A DNA stretch of 23,316 nt, from contig CAZUAH010000194.1 of NCBI GenBank assembly GCA_964617665.1, positions 1-23,316 on the forward strand, read 5' to 3'. Numbering within the stretch: position 1 is the stretch's first letter; every line of letters starts with the position of its first letter. Source of the stretch: JADHUC01 sp964617665. Its GTDB lineage: Bacteria > Planctomycetota > Planctomycetia > Pirellulales > Pirellulaceae. Made by a program: the position numbers and the translations under genes. Shown piece after piece: positions 1 through 8,333 of the stretch. The notes under the pieces were generated by a model, which saw only the letters and a list, made by a program, of their open reading frames with translations, did no database searches and was not told where the DNA came from.

Positions 1-90
1 AACCCACGACTGATCCGGAACCCACGACTGATCCGGAACCCACGACTGATCCGGAGCCCGCGACCGATCCGGAGCCCGTAATCGATTTAG
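1..90 (+). repeat. 18-bp tandem repeat coding the hexapeptide tail
   Basis: The unit AACCCACGACTGATCCGG occurs three times identically (1-18, 19-36, 37-54) and then in two diverged copies (55-72 and 73-90). The period is a multiple of three, so copy-number changes keep the reading frame. The array probably continues to the left of the window. Confidence 0.9.
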
Positions 91-116
91 AGGGCCCCGC
101 AGAACCGAAGAGCTAA
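1..116 (+). CDS. 3' end of a protein with TDPEP-type hexapeptide repeats (partial)
   Basis: The reading frame beginning at base 3 is open from the window edge to a TAA at 114-116. It encodes a tail built of repeated P-T-T-D-P-E units that decay into PATDPE and then PVIDLEGPAEPKS. The composition, almost only Pro, Thr, Asp and Glu, suggests a disordered acidic C-terminal tail. The start and any folded domain lie to the left of the window, so function cannot be assigned. The tail resembles the Pro/Glu/Ser-rich C-terminus of the TolC-type protein at 17898-20528 (EPSSEPTSEPDLDSLP), so a similar envelope protein is conceivable, but that is a guess from composition only. A good terminator follows at 154-191, which supports this being the true end of a plus-strand gene. 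Confidence 0.7.
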   Translation, partial: PTTDPEPTTDPEPTTDPEPATDPEPVIDLEGPAEPKS

Positions 117-153
117 CTGACGCGGGCGGGCTCTTGCAGTGGACAACGCGAGC

Positions 154-191
154 GGGAAGGCACTGACTACACGTCGGGGCCTTCCCTTTTT
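154..191 (+). terminator. Rho-independent terminator of the partial gene at 1-116
   Basis: A perfect 8-bp stem, GGGAAGGC (154-161) with GCCTTCCC (179-186), is followed at once by TTTTT (187-191). It lies 38 bases after the stop codon of the plus-strand gene. On the minus strand the same stem lacks a T tract, so it would serve the convergent gene ending at 195 poorly. Confidence 0.85.
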
Positions 192-194
192 CGT

Positions 195-2264
195 TTATGG
201 CGGGCTGTCGCTTTTCGCGAGCACCAAGATGCCGTGGCTGGAACGGTCGTCGCGGTGGAAACCGGCACGCTCGGCCTCTTTGACCAGCAACTGAATCCGG
301 TCCTCCGACTGCTGAAATCGTTCATAGGTGTCCAGCACAATCCAGTCGAATACCTCCACGCCGGACCGGCCTTCACCAGCTTCCTTGCACAAGGCATCCC
401 AGCGGAAGACTCCAGCCTGTTCTACTGTCTCCAGCCGCCGTACGCCCAGCAGATGGGCTGCGATGCGTCCACTGGCGAGCACGGCAGCATCCTTCTTTCC
501 CACCATTGCCACTATTTGGTCCAACGCCGCATTGCCATCAGTACCCTCGAGTCGCGGATTGTCGTCTGGCTTCTCGCCCCATTCGTACGAGCGCGCTACC
601 ACGATCGTCATTGTTGGGCTGCTCCACGGCAGTGAGCCCAGGCAAACTGAGGCCGTCAGGGCGGCCGCAAGCGCAGAAGACGCTGGTGCCAAGAGGAGTT
701 GAGGCTTCTCAGCCGCGTTGGCTGTGTCTCGCCGCTCTTCTTCTCGATCTGCCGCGCTGGCACCGCCAGCAATCGCTGCAAGCACGAGAACCGGTATCAA
801 CGTGGTAATGTACTGAAAAGCTATGCAGGTGGCGGCGCCATGCTCCCAAGCCAGCAATACTCCAATCGGCAGGACTGCGCCCAAGAGGACGGGCCAGCCC
901 CGTACAACCCTCGTCAGTCCCAGCGGTACCGCGAGCGACAGAACGAACCATATCGATTCATGACGCAGGATCTGCCCCCAGCAGGCGCCTGGACGCAACA
1001 CGGGCGACAGGAGTATCGCGACCGTCGAATCACCCAGGTTAGCAAACCGATTCGTCTGAAACTCGGAGAAGGCGGTAAGCTTGTAGATCAACACAAAGGC
1101 AAGCGACAAAACAGCCCACACGGTCGCCCAGCCCCAGTATGGCAAGCGACTGGCCAATAGACCGTCAGATGGGGCCGCGTCCTGGGATGCCGTGTTTCGA
1201 CATCGCGTCCACCAGGCCTGGAAAGCCAAAGCTGCGGCCAGACACGCCAACGTGACCAAGACCGTCTCTTTGAAACTGCATGCCAGTATCGCAACCAGCG
1301 CAGCACATATCCTTTGGCGGCGTAGCAACAGCCAAACAGCGGCGAATATCATAGGCAACGCCAAGCTCACGGGATGCCAACCATAGGAGTAGTTCAGATT
1401 CAACTGGCCAACAGCGGGAAAAGCCAGATAGGCCGCGGCCCACGCGGCGGCAGCCGCCGCATTAGCTCCCCAGGTACGGGCGATCCCAAAAATTAGGGGC
1501 GCAGGCGAGGCCAAACACACGGCCTGCAATAGGATGAACAGTCGGGCATCGGGCCACGCGCCCCATAACGGTGAAAGCAGCCCAAGGCCGGGATTGAAAT
1601 GGTCCCAGAATGCCGGCAAGCTGGGTGTCTCGATCAGAAAACCGCGGCCTTCCCAAGTATTCACAACGCGACGGGCAAAATGCCCGAAATCGTGGTAGCC
1701 CAGCATGTAGTCTTCGTAGGCTTGTTGGCCTTGCCAGTACCACCACACGCCTGCCGCAACGGTCAGCAACCAGACGGTCGCCAGCCAAACGCGCCGCTCG
1801 GATACCCTCGCCAACCAGCCATTCCAGTTCGTGCCTCCTACAATGTCCGCAACGGCGATTCCAGTTGCGAAACTCAGCCATAGCGGTTCCCAGAACGTAA
1901 AGGGCACGTCCACGCTGCCGCACCGGAGCAGATCCAACAGAGGGATCAGATACGACGCAAACAGCCAACCGGTTGGGCGGGAACACACGGATGGACGACT
2001 ACGAGCGTGCCAAACGCATCCAGCCGCTAGCACGGATGCGATGGCCAGGAAGAGAGCAAGCTTTGTGACCGGGAGGACGATGAATCCCCACGCGTCCGGT
2101 GCAGACGAATTGACGTCGTAGGTCAGAGGCTCGTGGGATCGTGTTGCCAGCAGGGCGATCGCCCAAAACCATCCGCATCCAGCCGCCACGGCCAATGCGA
2201 CGGAGATTTCGCGCGATGTTATTCGAGATGCGCTGTTAGATGGTCGCCGAGACAGATCCGCCAT
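195..2264 (-). CDS. DUF2079-family polytopic membrane protein
   Basis: This 689-residue protein has many hydrophobic segments, beginning with one at about residues 20-40 and continuing to about residue 530, followed by a soluble C-terminal part. The DUF2079 signature order is visible: a GYHDFGHFAR segment near 189-198, WDHFNPGL near 220-227, a Tyr/Trp-His-Pro motif (GWHPVSLALP, 295-304) and a charged SFKETV segment near 330. This resembles the polytopic glycosyltransferase-C-like membrane proteins in general arrangement, but no substrate is known for DUF2079 and I do not propose one. The C-terminal 130 residues contain LASGRIAAHLLGVRRL and DWIVLDTYERF, typical of the family's extracytoplasmic tail. 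The ATG at 2264 has no clear Shine-Dalgarno sequence in front of it, so the start is less certain than the family call. It converges on the gene ending at 116. Confidence 0.85.
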   Translation of the reverse strand: MADLSRRPSNSASRITSREISVALAVAAGCGWFWAIALLATRSHEPLTYDVNSSAPDAWGFIVLPVTKLALFLAIASVLAAGCVWHARSRPSVCSRPTGWLFASYLIPLLDLLRCGSVDVPFTFWEPLWLSFATGIAVADIVGGTNWNGWLARVSERRVWLATVWLLTVAAGVWWYWQGQQAYEDYMLGYHDFGHFARRVVNTWEGRGFLIETPSLPAFWDHFNPGLGLLSPLWGAWPDARLFILLQAVCLASPAPLIFGIARTWGANAAAAAAWAAAYLAFPAVGQLNLNYSYGWHPVSLALPMIFAAVWLLLRRQRICAALVAILACSFKETVLVTLACLAAALAFQAWWTRCRNTASQDAAPSDGLLASRLPYWGWATVWAVLSLAFVLIYKLTAFSEFQTNRFANLGDSTVAILLSPVLRPGACWGQILRHESIWFVLSLAVPLGLTRVVRGWPVLLGAVLPIGVLLAWEHGAATCIAFQYITTLIPVLVLAAIAGGASAADREEERRDTANAAEKPQLLLAPASSALAAALTASVCLGSLPWSSPTMTIVVARSYEWGEKPDDNPRLEGTDGNAALDQIVAMVGKKDAAVLASGRIAAHLLGVRRLETVEQAGVFRWDALCKEAGEGRSGVEVFDWIVLDTYERFQQSEDRIQLLVKEAERAGFHRDDRSSHGILVLAKSDSPP

Positions 2265-2339
2265 GGAGCCATCGTCATTTGTGCAAATGCCACCGTCAAG
2301 TACTGTGCAATTCCGTTGTTGCAGCGAGCATGGGAGCCA

Positions 2340-2383
2340 AGAAATAAATCGACCTCGCTGCCCCTGGGAGGAGCGGCGAGGTC
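2340..2383 (-). terminator. Probable terminator of the lipoprotein gene
   Basis: Read on the minus strand, an 8-bp stem GACCTCGC/GCGAGGTC (2376-2383 with 2351-2358) encloses a 17-base loop and is followed by the T-rich stretch GATTTATTTC (2350-2341). It begins 38 bases after the stop codon at 2421. The loop is long and the T run is interrupted, hence moderate confidence. Confidence 0.5.
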
Positions 2384-2420
2384 AACAGGAGAAAGGAAGA
2401 CCCGATTGGTCTCTTTTCGG

Positions 2421-2996
2421 CTAGTAGTTCGGCGACGTCCCAGGATCGACATTGCCGACCATGTGGAAGTGGTTGTGGTCGATATACATTACTTCGACCG
2501 CATCTTCGTCGCGAATCGTGTGCGGAATGGGCCAGCCGACCCGCTTTGTTTCGTTGTAATAGATCGTGCACTTGTAATGCGCGTGATGCAACTGAGCCGG
2601 ACCGATCATCGGGTACACACGAGGTGGATCGATGTAGTCCGCGATCTTCTCTTTCACGATCTTCACGTCGTTGCGTTGGATTTCGTGCAACAGCGGAAGA
2701 CCGCCCTGCGTGGGCTTGGCCTTCTCGAAGGCACGCATGACTTCATCGTCCGTCGGCTCGTCATAAGCCGATGCAGGCCCACCGGGCACTATCGGGCCCA
2801 GTATGGGCACAGAATCGTAGCGTTCGGCTTCCCAGTGCTGATCCTCTTTCATCTTCTGAAAGTACGGACTGACTGGAATCGGGATGCCGAGCGGGCCCAA
2901 GGAGTTGCCGCTCGACAACCCCACGCATCCAGTGCTAGCCAGACAGACACACGCCAGGAGGATGCACATGACAGTGCTTGGCATCTTGTGTGACAT
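2421..2996 (-). CDS. Small exported lipoprotein of unknown function
   Basis: The 191-residue product opens with a hydrophobic signal segment ending in a lipobox, LASTGC, with the acceptor cysteine at residue 24, so it is predicted to be processed by signal peptidase II and anchored in a membrane. The rest is soluble. The most distinctive stretch is DPPRVYPMIGPAQLHHAHYK near residues 123-142, rich in His and Tyr, followed by a short cysteine-containing strand CTIYYNE. I recall similar proteins from planctomycetes but know no function for them. The ATG at 2996 follows an AGGGA motif by 7 bases; a second ATG four codons in would leave the signal intact. It has its own probable terminator and stands as a single-gene unit. 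Confidence 0.8.
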   Translation of the reverse strand: MSHKMPSTVMCILLACVCLASTGCVGLSSGNSLGPLGIPIPVSPYFQKMKEDQHWEAERYDSVPILGPIVPGGPASAYDEPTDDEVMRAFEKAKPTQGGLPLLHEIQRNDVKIVKEKIADYIDPPRVYPMIGPAQLHHAHYKCTIYYNETKRVGWPIPHTIRDEDAVEVMYIDHNHFHMVGNVDPGTSPNY

Positions 2997-3070
2997 AGAT
3001 TCTTCCCTTGATGTTCGCGAAGCCTGCGTCTGAGATTAGGTATCGTGTTAACATGGGAGAAACTTGCGGG

Positions 3071-3092
3071 TTTTTCGGATGATTCCGAAAAA
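3071..3092. other. Perfect hairpin between the lipoprotein and BON genes
   Basis: TTTTTCGGA (3071-3079) and TCCGAAAAA (3084-3092) form a 9-bp stem with a TGAT loop. It sits 75 bases upstream of the lipoprotein start and downstream of the BON gene's terminator. Its symmetrical A/T runs would allow termination on either strand, or it may be an operator; nothing in the sequence decides between these. Confidence 0.4.
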
Positions 3093-3159
3093 GACTGCTA
3101 TTCCGGACGCAACGCCTGGAACGTGACGGGCGCCTGCCTGACAGCATTCACCTGTCTGC

Positions 3160-3192
3160 AAAAAAATACCCCCGCCAAGCGATGCCTGGCGG
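3160..3192 (-). terminator. Rho-independent terminator of the BON-repeat gene
   Basis: On the minus strand CCGCCA (3192-3187) pairs with TGGCGG (3177-3172), with an inner GC/GC extension around a short ATC loop, and after five bases there is a run of seven T (complement of A at 3160-3166). It starts 40 bases after the stop of the BON gene at 3233. Confidence 0.8.
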
Positions 3193-3232
3193 AGGTGCCA
3201 CTTCCAAGTCAGGGTCACAGGAACATCTCAGC

Positions 3233-5125
3233 CTATTTGGCTTTGAAGTTCATTTGCCACCAACCGTCGTCCCACTTCAGTTCCACCCGCCTCCATCCCA
3301 AGGGAACTTGTGGATAGGGGTAGAACGGGCCGATGTAGGGCCACGCGGTGGGCGAATACTGCTTGGGATACGTAACTCCAGCATAGTTCGGATGGGCGCT
3401 GTAGCTTGGCCAAGCGTATCCCGGCATGTTCGGGTGATCGTACCGTGCTGGCACGACACTGTGCCCCGGCCCGGGCAGATGGGCCGGCATACCACCAGCG
3501 GCCTGTCCTATGGCAACGAACGGAGCCGCCAAAGCAGCCGCCGGGTACGATGCCAACTGAGCCAGTCCAAGCGGACGCGGCGTTTGATTGGCGGTCGCAA
3601 ACTGGGGTACGACGGGCTGAGAAGTCGGATACGGAACGAATCCAGCGCTCGGAGCCATGGCGGGCAGATTCGCTGCCGACGCTGTCCGCACAGGCATGGA
3701 CGCATTTGGCGACATGGCTAGTCGCGTTGGCGAGCCTATCGCAGGCTGCTGCACACCAACCGCCGTGATTGCCGGGCTGGTGTCAACAATTGCCCTGGTC
3801 GAGACCGGGACAGTCGCCAAGTTGATCCTGGGAGCGGAGACGTCGAGCGCACTTCTCGCTTCCTTAACACCTGGAACACTACGAGCCGTCTCCAGGGCCA
3901 GTTCTTCCTGTTCCTTGGTGGCCACTTTGCCGCTAAGCCATACTTCGCCATCACTCACTTTGACGTCGAAGTCACAACCTTGCAGGTTGCCCTTGCTATC
4001 CTCTGCCTGGAGTCGTTCACTGATATCTTGGACGATCTCCTCAGGCTCACGGTCGATTGGCTCCTTGGCCACCGATTCGGGTGCCGGGGATCCGACAATT
4101 GTCAGCTCGTTGACAACGAGCCTTACGCCCTGGATATGACGAGCGATCTCCAACGCTATCTTCTGCTGCTCAGTTGAGGTTACTCGGCCCTTCAGACTCA
4201 CCACAGCGTCGCTCACATGAACTCCGATGCCAAAGCCGCGCAGACCGCCGTCGCTCTTAGCCTGCTGCAGTTTTTGAATGAGTTCTTGGCCGATACGCTG
4301 GTCCTTCGCTACCCGTTCGGGCACGAATGCCTGCTGGGCTTCCGGGTGGTAAACGGCGTTGGATGCTTGGCCAATCGCCTCGTTTGGTGAGGGAGCGAAT
4401 TCGGCCGTTCTTGCAGCGGTTGGCGCCTGCGACAAATCGGTCGTGGCGTTGACCAAACGATTCTGGACTTCCTGTTCGGTGGAGGGTGATTCCTCAGCTT
4501 CAGAAGCCTTCTCGGCCACCAACTCCGGCTCCGGCCGGACAATGACCAAGTGATTCACAACATCACGCACGCCGTCGGCGTTCCGGGCAATGTTCAGTGC
4601 CAAGGCGAGTTGCTCGGCGCTGGAAACGCGACCTTCGTAGACCACGACGGCGTCATCGACGGACAGATCGATATTGAATCGCTTCAGGCTACCACGTTCC
4701 TTCTGAACGCGCAATTCGCTGGCGATCTGCCGGGCGATCTCCGTGTCCTTTGTGGTACTTTTTGCGGGAGCGGCTGACTCCGGCTGCGCAACTGCTACTG
4801 CGGGAGTCGGCTCATCCTTTGACTCCTGTGCTGGCTCGTTGCCTTGGACCTCCAGGTCGTTGACAACGTCTTCGACACCATCCGCTTGGCTCGCAATCCC
4901 AAGAGCCAGCTTCCGCTGTTCCGGAGTAGATACGTGCCCCTTTAGCAATACTTTGCCTTCGGCAACCTTCAATTGGATGTCGAAGCCCTGCAGGTTCCCT
5001 GCCTCCTGTTCCTGTTTCAGTCGCTCTGTTATGTCCTTGGCGATCTCCTTATCGTCGGCTACCGCCCACGAGAGCGCCACTCCGGCAATTGCGAGGATCG
5101 CCATCCCAACAGCTAAACGTCGCAT
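3233..5125 (-). CDS. Exported protein with four BON domains
   Basis: The 630-residue protein has a signal peptide (residues 1-23, MRRLAVG... ending SWAVA). Four BON domains follow at about 26-95, 127-197, 275-345 and 362-430; each shows the family pattern of a helix, a strand pair with V..G.V.L.G.V, a T/S-x-E-Q helix and a closing GV..V.N.L. BON domains are known from osmotically induced periplasmic and secretin-type proteins and are thought to bind membranes or lipids. From about 440 to 580 the chain is rich in Pro, Ala and Ser and probably disordered. The last 45 residues carry YIGPFYPYPQVPLGW and LKWDDGWWQMNF, a cap I recognise from other planctomycete proteins. The ATG at 5125 has a strong GGGAGGGG motif just upstream, so the start is firm. 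It is a single transcription unit with its own terminator. Confidence 0.88.
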   Translation of the reverse strand: MRRLAVGMAILAIAGVALSWAVADDKEIAKDITERLKQEQEAGNLQGFDIQLKVAEGKVLLKGHVSTPEQRKLALGIASQADGVEDVVNDLEVQGNEPAQESKDEPTPAVAVAQPESAAPAKSTTKDTEIARQIASELRVQKERGSLKRFNIDLSVDDAVVVYEGRVSSAEQLALALNIARNADGVRDVVNHLVIVRPEPELVAEKASEAEESPSTEQEVQNRLVNATTDLSQAPTAARTAEFAPSPNEAIGQASNAVYHPEAQQAFVPERVAKDQRIGQELIQKLQQAKSDGGLRGFGIGVHVSDAVVSLKGRVTSTEQQKIALEIARHIQGVRLVVNELTIVGSPAPESVAKEPIDREPEEIVQDISERLQAEDSKGNLQGCDFDVKVSDGEVWLSGKVATKEQEELALETARSVPGVKEARSALDVSAPRINLATVPVSTRAIVDTSPAITAVGVQQPAIGSPTRLAMSPNASMPVRTASAANLPAMAPSAGFVPYPTSQPVVPQFATANQTPRPLGLAQLASYPAAALAAPFVAIGQAAGGMPAHLPGPGHSVVPARYDHPNMPGYAWPSYSAHPNYAGVTYPKQYSPTAWPYIGPFYPYPQVPLGWRRVELKWDDGWWQMNFKAK

Positions 5126-5568
5126 GAGTCCCCTCCCTGAAAGAATCTCTTCTCACGCTGATTCCCTGATTTTCCAGCAGCCGTTCTCGTCCGTCGGTCG
5201 CTCTTGTTCGAGGCTTTGAGGGCGGGCCGGGTGATGGAATATGGGGAATTCGACTAACTTGGATTGTTAACGTGGCAAAAACGAACGTGGCAGCGAAAAC
5301 TCCTGCGCGGGAAATGTGGTCGGGGCTTCATCGGCACGCGGCTATCGCGATCAATGAACTGGAACGGCGCCCCGAGCGCAATCTAGGCAATTGGTTCCAC
5401 TGTCCGATATTACTTGTCGGTTGCTGGTCGTGCGGAAAAGTAGGTTTTTTTCGATTTTGCTACTCTTCCCGGTAATGGCGGAAGAACCGGTAATAGGAGA
5501 GACCGGCGCAAATTGAACCGAGCAAGCGACTTCCGGCAGAGAGAGAAGGCCGGGCGGACTGGAGTGTA
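5126..5568. other. Intergenic region upstream of the BON gene
   Basis: This 443-base stretch separates two minus-strand genes. I see no convincing gene, tRNA or strong hairpin. A CCGGTAAT octamer is repeated about 20 bases apart near 5470-5495. It must hold the BON promoter, but I could not identify a reliable -35/-10 pair. Confidence 0.4.
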
Positions 5569-5847
5569 TCAGAATTCAACGACGCGGCGGCGGGCTCCGA
5601 AGTCCAAAGTGCCACCCACAGACAACAGACCAAGTGTTCCCGCCCCGAACAGCCAGATTGGATCCCGAAGATAGATGGCCAGCATCGTCGCGAGCCCCAC
5701 CGTCAACAGGCAAACGAAGAACACCCGCTGAAATGCACTTCTCGCCGCAGGGCTCTCGGTGATCTGAGCGATAGCGATGCTGGCAACGCCGGCGACTTGA
5801 ATGGCGACAACGATCCAAAACAGGAGGGCTTCACTTAGGGACGGCAT
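5569..5847 (-). CDS. Small three-helix membrane protein, function unknown
   Basis: The 92-residue product has three predicted transmembrane segments, at about residues 7-27, 41-60 and 64-80, and ends in a short basic tail (GARRRVVEF). The ATG at 5847 is preceded by GGGAG at nine bases, a believable ribosome-binding site. No motif identifies a function. It could be a stand-alone membrane protein or a subunit whose partner lies elsewhere; neighbours do not help, as it is separated by 290 and 443 bases from the genes on either side. The hydrophobic pattern and ribosome-binding site are the reasons I accept it as real. Confidence 0.65.
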   Translation of the reverse strand: MPSLSEALLFWIVVAIQVAGVASIAIAQITESPAARSAFQRVFFVCLLTVGLATMLAIYLRDPIWLFGAGTLGLLSVGGTLDFGARRRVVEF

Positions 5848-6137
5848 GCGATGCGACTCCCAGAATCCGTTCCAGGTTTACAACCTTGTTAGACAGACCA
5901 AGCACTCCGGTAGTGCTCGTAGTCTGCATGTGGTTGCTATGCGATTCGCATGCCAAGAACGGCAAATCAACATCGGCAGGTGGATAAGTGTCCAGAATAC
6001 GGCAGGTTATCGTGTTGCCGATGGGACGACTTGCTGAGTGCTAGCGCGAAGCTGTCCGCGGAATGGCACTCATTTTGGAGAATTTACAATTTCTGCTAAA
6101 GATCTGGGAGAAGAACGCCTTGCAGCCGTTCGAATGC
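5848..6137. other. Intergenic region with one loose hairpin
   Basis: No gene is supported here. An interrupted inverted repeat, GAGTGC (6036-6041) with GCACTC (6066-6071) and an inner GCG/CGC pair, lies about 65 bases past the end of the thioredoxin-fold gene. It has no T tract on the minus strand, so calling it a terminator would be weak. Confidence 0.35.
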
Positions 6138-8054
6138 CTACCGCAGGCGTTTGCCCAGTTCGTCATCCAATTCGCCAGCGTGGATGCTGCGGTTTAGGAC
6201 ATTGCCCTGGTTGTCAACAAGGATCATGGTGGGCAGCGTAATGATGCCCAATTCAATCGCCAGCCGGCTGTCCAAACCACCGGGCTCATACAACTGGGGC
6301 CACGGCAACGAGTTGGATTGCAGATGGGCTAGCGCCGTGGCACGTTCACTGTCCAGATTGACGCCAATCAGCGAGAAACCCTGTCGGGCGTATTTCGCTT
6401 GCAGTTTTTTCAACAACGCCATGTCCTGTTTGCAGGGCTCGCACCATGTGGCCCAGTAGTGGATCAGCACAACGCGGCCACGGTAGGCGGCCAGCGAAAC
6501 TTCCTTGCCGTCTAGCGTAGGCCCGCGTAGGTTCACCGTTTTCCCGACGGATTCGAGCCGCTTTTTTGCACCAGCCGCCTTCTTTGCCAGCTGCGAGGTC
6601 GGGAATCGGGCCACGATATTCCCGTACCATGCGATTGCATCGTCGGTTTTTCCGGCGAACTCTTCGCCAATGGCCAGCTGGAGCATCGCTTCGGCCGCGT
6701 CTTCGCTGCGTGGGTAGTCCTTAATAAACTGACGCAGGTTGGCGTGCCATTTTTCTTGAATCTTAGGATAGTCGTCCGTTGATGCCGACTGCACGCCGAC
6801 GCCGTAGGCCGCCGACAGATAGGCGAGCGTGACGTGCGCCGCGAGATCGGAACCCGGGGCCCCCTGAGCCAACTTTTCGCTCAGTTTCTTAAGCCGTTCG
6901 ACGCCCTTCGGATAGCCACCCGATTGTGCGGCAGCGCTGATGCTATCGGCAAACTGCCGGGTCCACGTGTTGCGCTCCTCTTCCGTACCAGCATTCTGCG
7001 CCAATTGTTCCAAGACATCTGCTCGTTGGGCGTTGAGTTTGGCCAGATCTTCTGGGTTGGCTGCTGCGGCAATCGACTTGTCCACAGACTCCAGATCGCG
7101 AATCAACTTCTGAACCGTTTCGCTCAGGCCCCCTTCCATAGCAACCATCTCCGGTCGCGTTGCTGGCGACTGCTGAAAGAAGTAGCCACCAGGTAGCGAT
7201 GCTGTTTGGCCATCTGACAGATTCGCAGGCAGATCGATTACCCGCCATCCGCCAGCGACCTTCACCATCGTTCCAATCGCGATTTGAGTGTGTTTGCCGT
7301 CAGATTCGACAATGGCCGAGACGTTGTCGTAGACCGTGACATCCTTTATGGATCCCTCGAAACCCGCAGGCAGGACTCCCGGCAGACCCGCCCCGAAGTG
7401 AAGCCACTTGGCGTCGCTGCCCACCACGGTCTTACGTCTCGCCAAGTCCGCAAAACCGCTTGCTGCCTCGGCAGCCTTCTTGGCAATCTCCTTTCTCTGG
7501 ATCTCGCCAAGTCCCAGTGCATCCAATTCGCTACTGGTCGGCAATAGACGTTGGAATCGAGTCGCGTCTGCCGTATCCAACGCAGCCACGACTTCCGACG
7601 TTACCTCTTCGGCCGAGATCATCTTCCACCGATCGATCTGCCCGTCTTCATCCTCGTCCAGTCCCCAGCGGATTCCGGAGGTACCTAGCCAGCGGTATTG
7701 GTCGGCCTTTCCGTTGAAGTCAGTGTCGATGTCGCGATACACCTCGATGCCCGTTCTGTAGTAGCACCATAAATCCAGCTTTCTATCGCCGTTTGTGTCT
7801 AGAAAGCGCCGCAGCAGTTGGCCGGCTCCATTTCGAACGACCCAACCCCTGACATTACCCTCGGCCTGGTCTTTGATCGAGCATTTCGCGATATCGTCAC
7901 CAGTTGGGGTCTCCAGCTCCGCGTCCTTTTGGATTGGCTTCAGAGCTAGAGCCTGAGCGACGGTTGCCTGTGCTCCGTCTGCCGCCTGAATAGGAAGCGA
8001 GAGAATCAGGCAAAGACCAACGACAGTGATAAGGCAACGGTTGAATAGGCTCAT
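6138..8054 (-). CDS. Exported thioredoxin-fold (TlpA/ResA-like) protein with calcium-loop-like repeats
   Basis: With the start at 8054 the protein has 638 residues. I chose this ATG over the in-frame one at 8081 because it gives a clean signal peptide (MSLFNRCLITVVG... ending PIQA) and has GGAG nine bases upstream. Residues about 86-141 hold three Asp-rich loops, DTNGDRKLD, DTDFNGKAD and DEDEDGQID, like EF-hand or thrombospondin-3 calcium sites. Residues about 405-505 form helices resembling TPR repeats. The C-terminal 130 residues are a thioredoxin fold of the TlpA/ResA type with the active site WCEPC (cysteines near 538 and 541) and a cis-proline motif TLPT near 608. Family members act in the periplasm, reducing or exchanging disulfides, for example in cytochrome c maturation. 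No cytochrome-maturation gene adjoins it, so the substrate is unknown. The domain architecture is much longer than an ordinary TlpA protein of about 180 residues. Confidence 0.85.
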   Translation of the reverse strand: MSLFNRCLITVVGLCLILSLPIQAADGAQATVAQALALKPIQKDAELETPTGDDIAKCSIKDQAEGNVRGWVVRNGAGQLLRRFLDTNGDRKLDLWCYYRTGIEVYRDIDTDFNGKADQYRWLGTSGIRWGLDEDEDGQIDRWKMISAEEVTSEVVAALDTADATRFQRLLPTSSELDALGLGEIQRKEIAKKAAEAASGFADLARRKTVVGSDAKWLHFGAGLPGVLPAGFEGSIKDVTVYDNVSAIVESDGKHTQIAIGTMVKVAGGWRVIDLPANLSDGQTASLPGGYFFQQSPATRPEMVAMEGGLSETVQKLIRDLESVDKSIAAAANPEDLAKLNAQRADVLEQLAQNAGTEEERNTWTRQFADSISAAAQSGGYPKGVERLKKLSEKLAQGAPGSDLAAHVTLAYLSAAYGVGVQSASTDDYPKIQEKWHANLRQFIKDYPRSEDAAEAMLQLAIGEEFAGKTDDAIAWYGNIVARFPTSQLAKKAAGAKKRLESVGKTVNLRGPTLDGKEVSLAAYRGRVVLIHYWATWCEPCKQDMALLKKLQAKYARQGFSLIGVNLDSERATALAHLQSNSLPWPQLYEPGGLDSRLAIELGIITLPTMILVDNQGNVLNRSIHAGELDDELGKRLR

Positions 8055-8195
8055 TGACTTCTGCTCCGTTCGAACCAACACACAACTATCCGAGTCCTGT
8101 AATTGTTCGGACAGCCAGCCAGCCGGAGCATAGTAGAAATAGGCAGTTTCTTACGATTATTAGGATTCTCGGGGATCAAGTTCGTCGACCACCGT

Positions 8196-8223
8196 TTGAC
8201 ACCCAGCCTCGACGATCTAAAAT
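8196..8223 (+). promoter_or_regulatory. Sigma-70-like promoter for tRNA-Ile
   Basis: A perfect -35 hexamer TTGACA (8196-8201) is followed after 16 bases by TAAAAT (8218-8223), one mismatch from the consensus -10. Transcription would begin around 8230, about 20 bases before the tRNA. This is the clearest promoter in the window. Confidence 0.75.
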
Positions 8224-8250
8224 CCATGCTTCTGGAAGCCTTGTGCTTCT

Positions 8251-8324
8251 GGGCGTATAGCTCAGTTGGTTAGAGCGCGTCGCTGATAACGACGAGGTCC
8301 ATGGTTCGAATCCATGTACGCCCA
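8251..8324 (+). tRNA. tRNA-Ile (anticodon GAU)
   Basis: The 74-base cloverleaf folds fully: acceptor GGGCGTA/TACGCCC, D arm GCTC/GAGC, anticodon stem CGTCG/CGACG around the loop CTGATAA with anticodon GAT, and T arm CATGG/CCATG around TTCGAAT. The discriminator base is A at 8324 and CCA is not encoded, so it must be added after transcription. In many bacteria this isoacceptor is encoded in the 16S-23S spacer, but no rRNA sequence is present here. Confidence 0.97.
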
Positions 8325-8333
8325 CCTCGACGA

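Noticed and set aside
2133..2993. Long plus-strand open frame of 286 codons opposite the lipoprotein gene
   Set aside because: It lies antisense to the lipoprotein gene and overlaps the DUF2079 5' end. Its predicted sequence is rich in Arg, His and Cys without domain pattern, while the opposite strand has a signal peptide, lipobox and ribosome-binding site.
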